Shown piece after piece: positions 61,577-64,000 of a stretch of DNA of 64,000 nt; position 1 is the stretch's first letter, and each line of letters opens with the position of its first letter. The notes under the pieces are model-generated. The model saw only the letters and a list, made by a program, of their open reading frames with translations, was not told the DNA's origin and searched no databases. The translations under genes and the position numbers were made by a program. Location of the stretch: positions 310,001 through 374,000 of the forward strand of contig DATGLS010000037.1 of assembly GCA_035293985.1 (NCBI GenBank), read 5' to 3'. The DNA is from JAVDCA01 sp035293985 (GTDB lineage Bacteria > Pseudomonadota > Alphaproteobacteria > Rhizobiales > Xanthobacteraceae).

Positions 61577-61716
61577 GCTTACGGCGCAGGAACAAAAGCC
61601 GCTGTTCCGGATTGGCAGCGGAATGGTAGCGGGTGGGTGCGGGTGCATACCTAAGGTAATCTACAGCTTGTGATTGTATATCGCGTAAGGCTGGCTCCGA
61701 CCCCCGACGAGAGCAA

Positions 61717-63006
61717 ATGAGTGAAACGCAGTTCGTCATCTCCCTGGGCAGCGCCGCAGCCACCGACGTCGACCGCGTCGGGCCCAAGGCGGCCAATCTT
61801 GCGGCGCTCACCCGCGCCGGGCTGCCGACGCCGGGCGGCTTCTGCCTGACGGCCGACGCCTATCGGGCGCAGATCGAGGCGATCGGCCTCGCCGATCTCG
61901 TCGCGCGTTTCGGCACGGCCGATCCGGTCGAGCGGCGCCGGCTCTCGGTGGCGATCCGGCTCGGCCTCTACGAGCAGCCGATCACGCCCGCCGTGCTCGG
62001 CCCGCTGATGCAAGCCTGGACGGCGCAGTGTGCCCAGGACGGGATGCCGTCGGCGGTGCGCTCCTCGGCGCTGATCGAGGACCGCAAGGGCGCGAACTTC
62101 GCCGGCCAGTTCGAGAGCTTCCTCGGCATCGCCGACGAGGCCGCGTTCCTCACCGCCGTGCGCGCCTGCTGGGCGGCGCTGTGGACCTCGCACGCACGCC
62201 GCTACATGGAGAACCACGATCTATCGCCATCCGATACCGCGATGGCGGTGCTGATCCAGCCGCTCGTCGATGCACGCGCCTCGGGCGGGGGCTTGAGCGA
62301 GACCGCCGAGGGCCACATGCTGCTCAGCGCCACCTGGGGGCTCGGCTCGGCCATCGCCCAGGGCGAGGTCGTGCCCGACCGAATCACGCTCACCCGGCAG
62401 GGCTTCCTGCGCAAGAACGAGGCCGGCCGCAAGGATCACCGCGAGACCTGCGGCCACGGCCAGGGCGCCGTCCCGCAATCGGTGCCGAAGGATCTGGTCG
62501 ACAAGCCTTGCCTCGATGCCGGCCAGGCGACCGCACTCGGCCGCCTGCTGCGCAAGGCCGAAGATATCTTCGGCATGCCGGTCGAGATCGAATGGGCGCT
62601 CGACGCGCAGGGGTTCAAGCTGCTGCAGGCGCGTCCGCTGCAGGTCGAGCCGATCGTGGTGCCGGATGACATCTGGCTGCAGCATCCCGGCATCAACGGC
62701 CATCCGGCCGGCATCGGCTGGGGCTCGGGCCGCGCCGTGGTGGTGAACTGCGAATGCGAGCTCTCCCGCGTCGCCCCCGGCGACGTGCTCGTCACCAAGG
62801 TCGCCGGCCCGGCGCTCAGTCACGTGCTGCCGCAGGTCGCCGGTGTCGTCGCCGAGCTCGGCGGCTCGACCTCACACCTCGCCTCGCTCGCGCGCGAGCG
62901 CGGAATCCCCATGGTCCTCGGCGTGCTCGACGCCACCCGGCGCATACCGGACGGCTCGCAGGTCGCGGTCGACGGCGTCGCCGGCATCGTACGGTGGATG
63001 CGCTGA
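61717..63006 (+). CDS. Minimal PEP-synthase-like phosphotransferase (ATP-binding plus phosphohistidine domain)
   Basis: 429 aa. The N-terminal ATP-grasp-type PPDK_N domain spans about 10-320: GPKAANLAALTRAGLPTPGG, PSAVRSSALIEDRKGANFAGQ, TWGLGSAIAQGEVVPD and EWALDAQGFKLLQARPLQVE. After a linker the mobile phosphohistidine domain (350-429) has ELGGSTSHLASLARERGIPM with the catalytic His in TSH. The C-terminal PEP/pyruvate barrel of PEP synthase is missing. It could phosphorylate an acceptor with ATP through His, as in phenylphosphate synthase or rifampicin phosphotransferase. Its stop overlaps the next gene by one base. Confidence 0.85.
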   Translation: MSETQFVISLGSAAATDVDRVGPKAANLAALTRAGLPTPGGFCLTADAYRAQIEAIGLADLVARFGTADPVERRRLSVAIRLGLYEQPITPAVLGPLMQAWTAQCAQDGMPSAVRSSALIEDRKGANFAGQFESFLGIADEAAFLTAVRACWAALWTSHARRYMENHDLSPSDTAMAVLIQPLVDARASGGGLSETAEGHMLLSATWGLGSAIAQGEVVPDRITLTRQGFLRKNEAGRKDHRETCGHGQGAVPQSVPKDLVDKPCLDAGQATALGRLLRKAEDIFGMPVEIEWALDAQGFKLLQARPLQVEPIVVPDDIWLQHPGINGHPAGIGWGSGRAVVVNCECELSRVAPGDVLVTKVAGPALSHVLPQVAGVVAELGGSTSHLASLARERGIPMVLGVLDATRRIPDGSQVAVDGVAGIVRWMR

Positions 63007-63989
63007 TGCGGCCCAAAATCTTCGTCACCCAGCCGGTCGCCGAGAGCGCCCTTGCGCGCCTGCGCGCGGTCGCCGACGTCAAGGTCAACCCGGTCACGGT
63101 CCGCGTCCTGCCCAAGAAGGCGCTGATCGCCGCCGTGCGCAAGCACGACATCCTGTTCTCGCTGCTGCACGACGCGATCGACCGCGCGGTGCTCGCCGCC
63201 AATCCGAAGCTGCGCGCGGTGTGCTCGCAGGCGATCACGCCCGACAACATCGACGTCGCGGCCGCGACCAAGCTCGAGATTCCCGTCACCGTGGTGCCGC
63301 CGATCGTCGCCGAGGCGACCGCCGACATCAATTTCGGCCTGATGCTGATGGTGGCGCGCCGCATGGTCGAGGGCGACCGGCTGGTGCGCAAGGGCAAGTT
63401 TCCCGGCTCGCAGTCGAGTCATCTCGCCGGCGCTGCGGTCTATGGCAAGACCATCGGCCTCGTCGGCGGCGGCGGCCGCATCGGCACCGCGGTCGCGCGC
63501 CGCGCCTACGGTTTCGGCATGCGCATCCTCTACTGGACGCCCAACCGCAAGCCGGAGTCGCTCGAGCGCGAGTATCACCTCGAGTACGTCCCGCTCGACC
63601 GGCTGCTCGCCGAATCCGACTTCGTCTCGATCCATTCGCCGCTGCGGGCGGACACGCATCACCAGATCGGCGCGCGCGAGCTCTCGCTGATGAAGCCGAC
63701 CGCGTTCCTGATCAACACGGCGCGCGGCCCGATCGTCGACGAGAAGGCGCTGGTCAAGGCCCTCGCCAAGGGAATGATCGCGGGCGCCGGCCTCGACGTG
63801 TTCGAGCACGAGCCCAACGTCCCGGCCGCGCTCCTCAAGATGGACAACGTGGCGCTCACCCCCCATCTCGGCAGCGGTGTCGTTGCGGTGCGCGAGCAGA
63901 TGGCGAATATCGTGGTCGACAATATCCTGGCGATCATCGACGGGCGAAAGCCGCCCAACTGCGTCAACCCCGAGGTTCTTGCCGGTTGA
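63006..63989 (+). CDS. D-2-hydroxyacid dehydrogenase
   Basis: 327 aa. Rossmann motif IGLVGGGGRIGTAVARRAYG near residue 150, catalytic Arg in LINTARGPIVDE, Glu in LDVFEHEPN and His in LTPHLGSGV, in the usual order. Substrate-binding N-terminal domain includes SQAITPDNIDVAAAT. Reduces a 2-oxoacid or oxidises a 2-hydroxyacid with NAD(P)H; glyoxylate or hydroxypyruvate are family substrates. Start and preceding stop overlap by one base (TGATG), so it is coupled to the phosphotransferase. It ends 11 bases before the window edge. Confidence 0.9.
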   Translation: MRPKIFVTQPVAESALARLRAVADVKVNPVTVRVLPKKALIAAVRKHDILFSLLHDAIDRAVLAANPKLRAVCSQAITPDNIDVAAATKLEIPVTVVPPIVAEATADINFGLMLMVARRMVEGDRLVRKGKFPGSQSSHLAGAAVYGKTIGLVGGGGRIGTAVARRAYGFGMRILYWTPNRKPESLEREYHLEYVPLDRLLAESDFVSIHSPLRADTHHQIGARELSLMKPTAFLINTARGPIVDEKALVKALAKGMIAGAGLDVFEHEPNVPAALLKMDNVALTPHLGSGVVAVREQMANIVVDNILAIIDGRKPPNCVNPEVLAG

Positions 63990-64000
63990 CGGGGTAGCGC

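Overview
The window is a high-GC bacterial chromosome segment with no rRNA or tRNA gene that I can see. Gene style points to an alphaproteobacterium of the order Hyphomicrobiales, near Bradyrhizobium or the Xanthobacteraceae. The pointers are GGAAC-N16/17-CGTT promoters of the EcfG general-stress sigma factor, Bug-type and LIV-type solute-binding proteins, a pqqABCDE operon, and several palindromic intergenic repeat families. This placement is inference, not a database match.

Left end (0.5-5.7 kb): a Bug/TctC binding protein without membrane partners, a secreted GH79-like glycosidase, an OPT-family transporter and a small conserved protein.

Stress and sugar region (5.9-26 kb): a glycogen-debranching-like enzyme, a PRC-barrel protein with an MFS exporter, a GT4 glycosyltransferase, an ABC exporter, an MFS-otsB-GH15 operon, a glucose-dehydrogenase-like gene with a second GH15 gene, a protein of the sensory-rhodopsin-transducer (ASRT) family, and otsA. 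Almost every transcription unit here carries an EcfG-like promoter. The region therefore looks like a general-stress regulon built around trehalose, glycogen and glucose. Embedded at 18.1-20.8 kb is a cluster of five small secreted cysteine-rich proteins. Three of its transcription units share an oriented 17-bp upstream motif, and one protein has cysteine spacing like an inhibitor-cystine-knot peptide. This is my best candidate for something undescribed.

Middle (26-30 kb): a branched-chain-polyamine-synthase-like gene (bpsA family), a GNAT acetyltransferase, a two-gene segment of visibly lower GC with a permuted NlpC/P60-like protein, and an EamA transporter.

Transport and PQQ region (30-46 kb): an FAD monooxygenase, an LVIVD-repeat protein, a full LIV-type ABC importer, pqqA-B-C-SDR-D-E, a PQQ-type sugar dehydrogenase and a di-haem cytochrome c. 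The last two could form a periplasmic sugar oxidation chain using the cofactor made next door. A cyclase-family hydrolase and a DUF1330 protein follow.

Right end (45-64 kb): a second LIV importer split into a binding protein and a convergent livHMGF operon, followed by a catabolic set. The set has a cupin, a paralogous FAD monooxygenase, an ACMSD-like amidohydrolase, a CocE-like hydrolase, two beta-hydroxyacid dehydrogenases, a maleylacetoacetate-isomerase-like GST, a Gfo/Idh oxidoreductase, a LysR regulator, an M24 protein with altered metal ligands, a minimal PEP-synthase-like phosphotransferase and a D-2-hydroxyacid dehydrogenase. Aromatic or N-heterocycle breakdown is plausible but the substrate is unknown. 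Dispersed palindromic repeats sit between many genes and in two places supply the coding 3' end of a gene.
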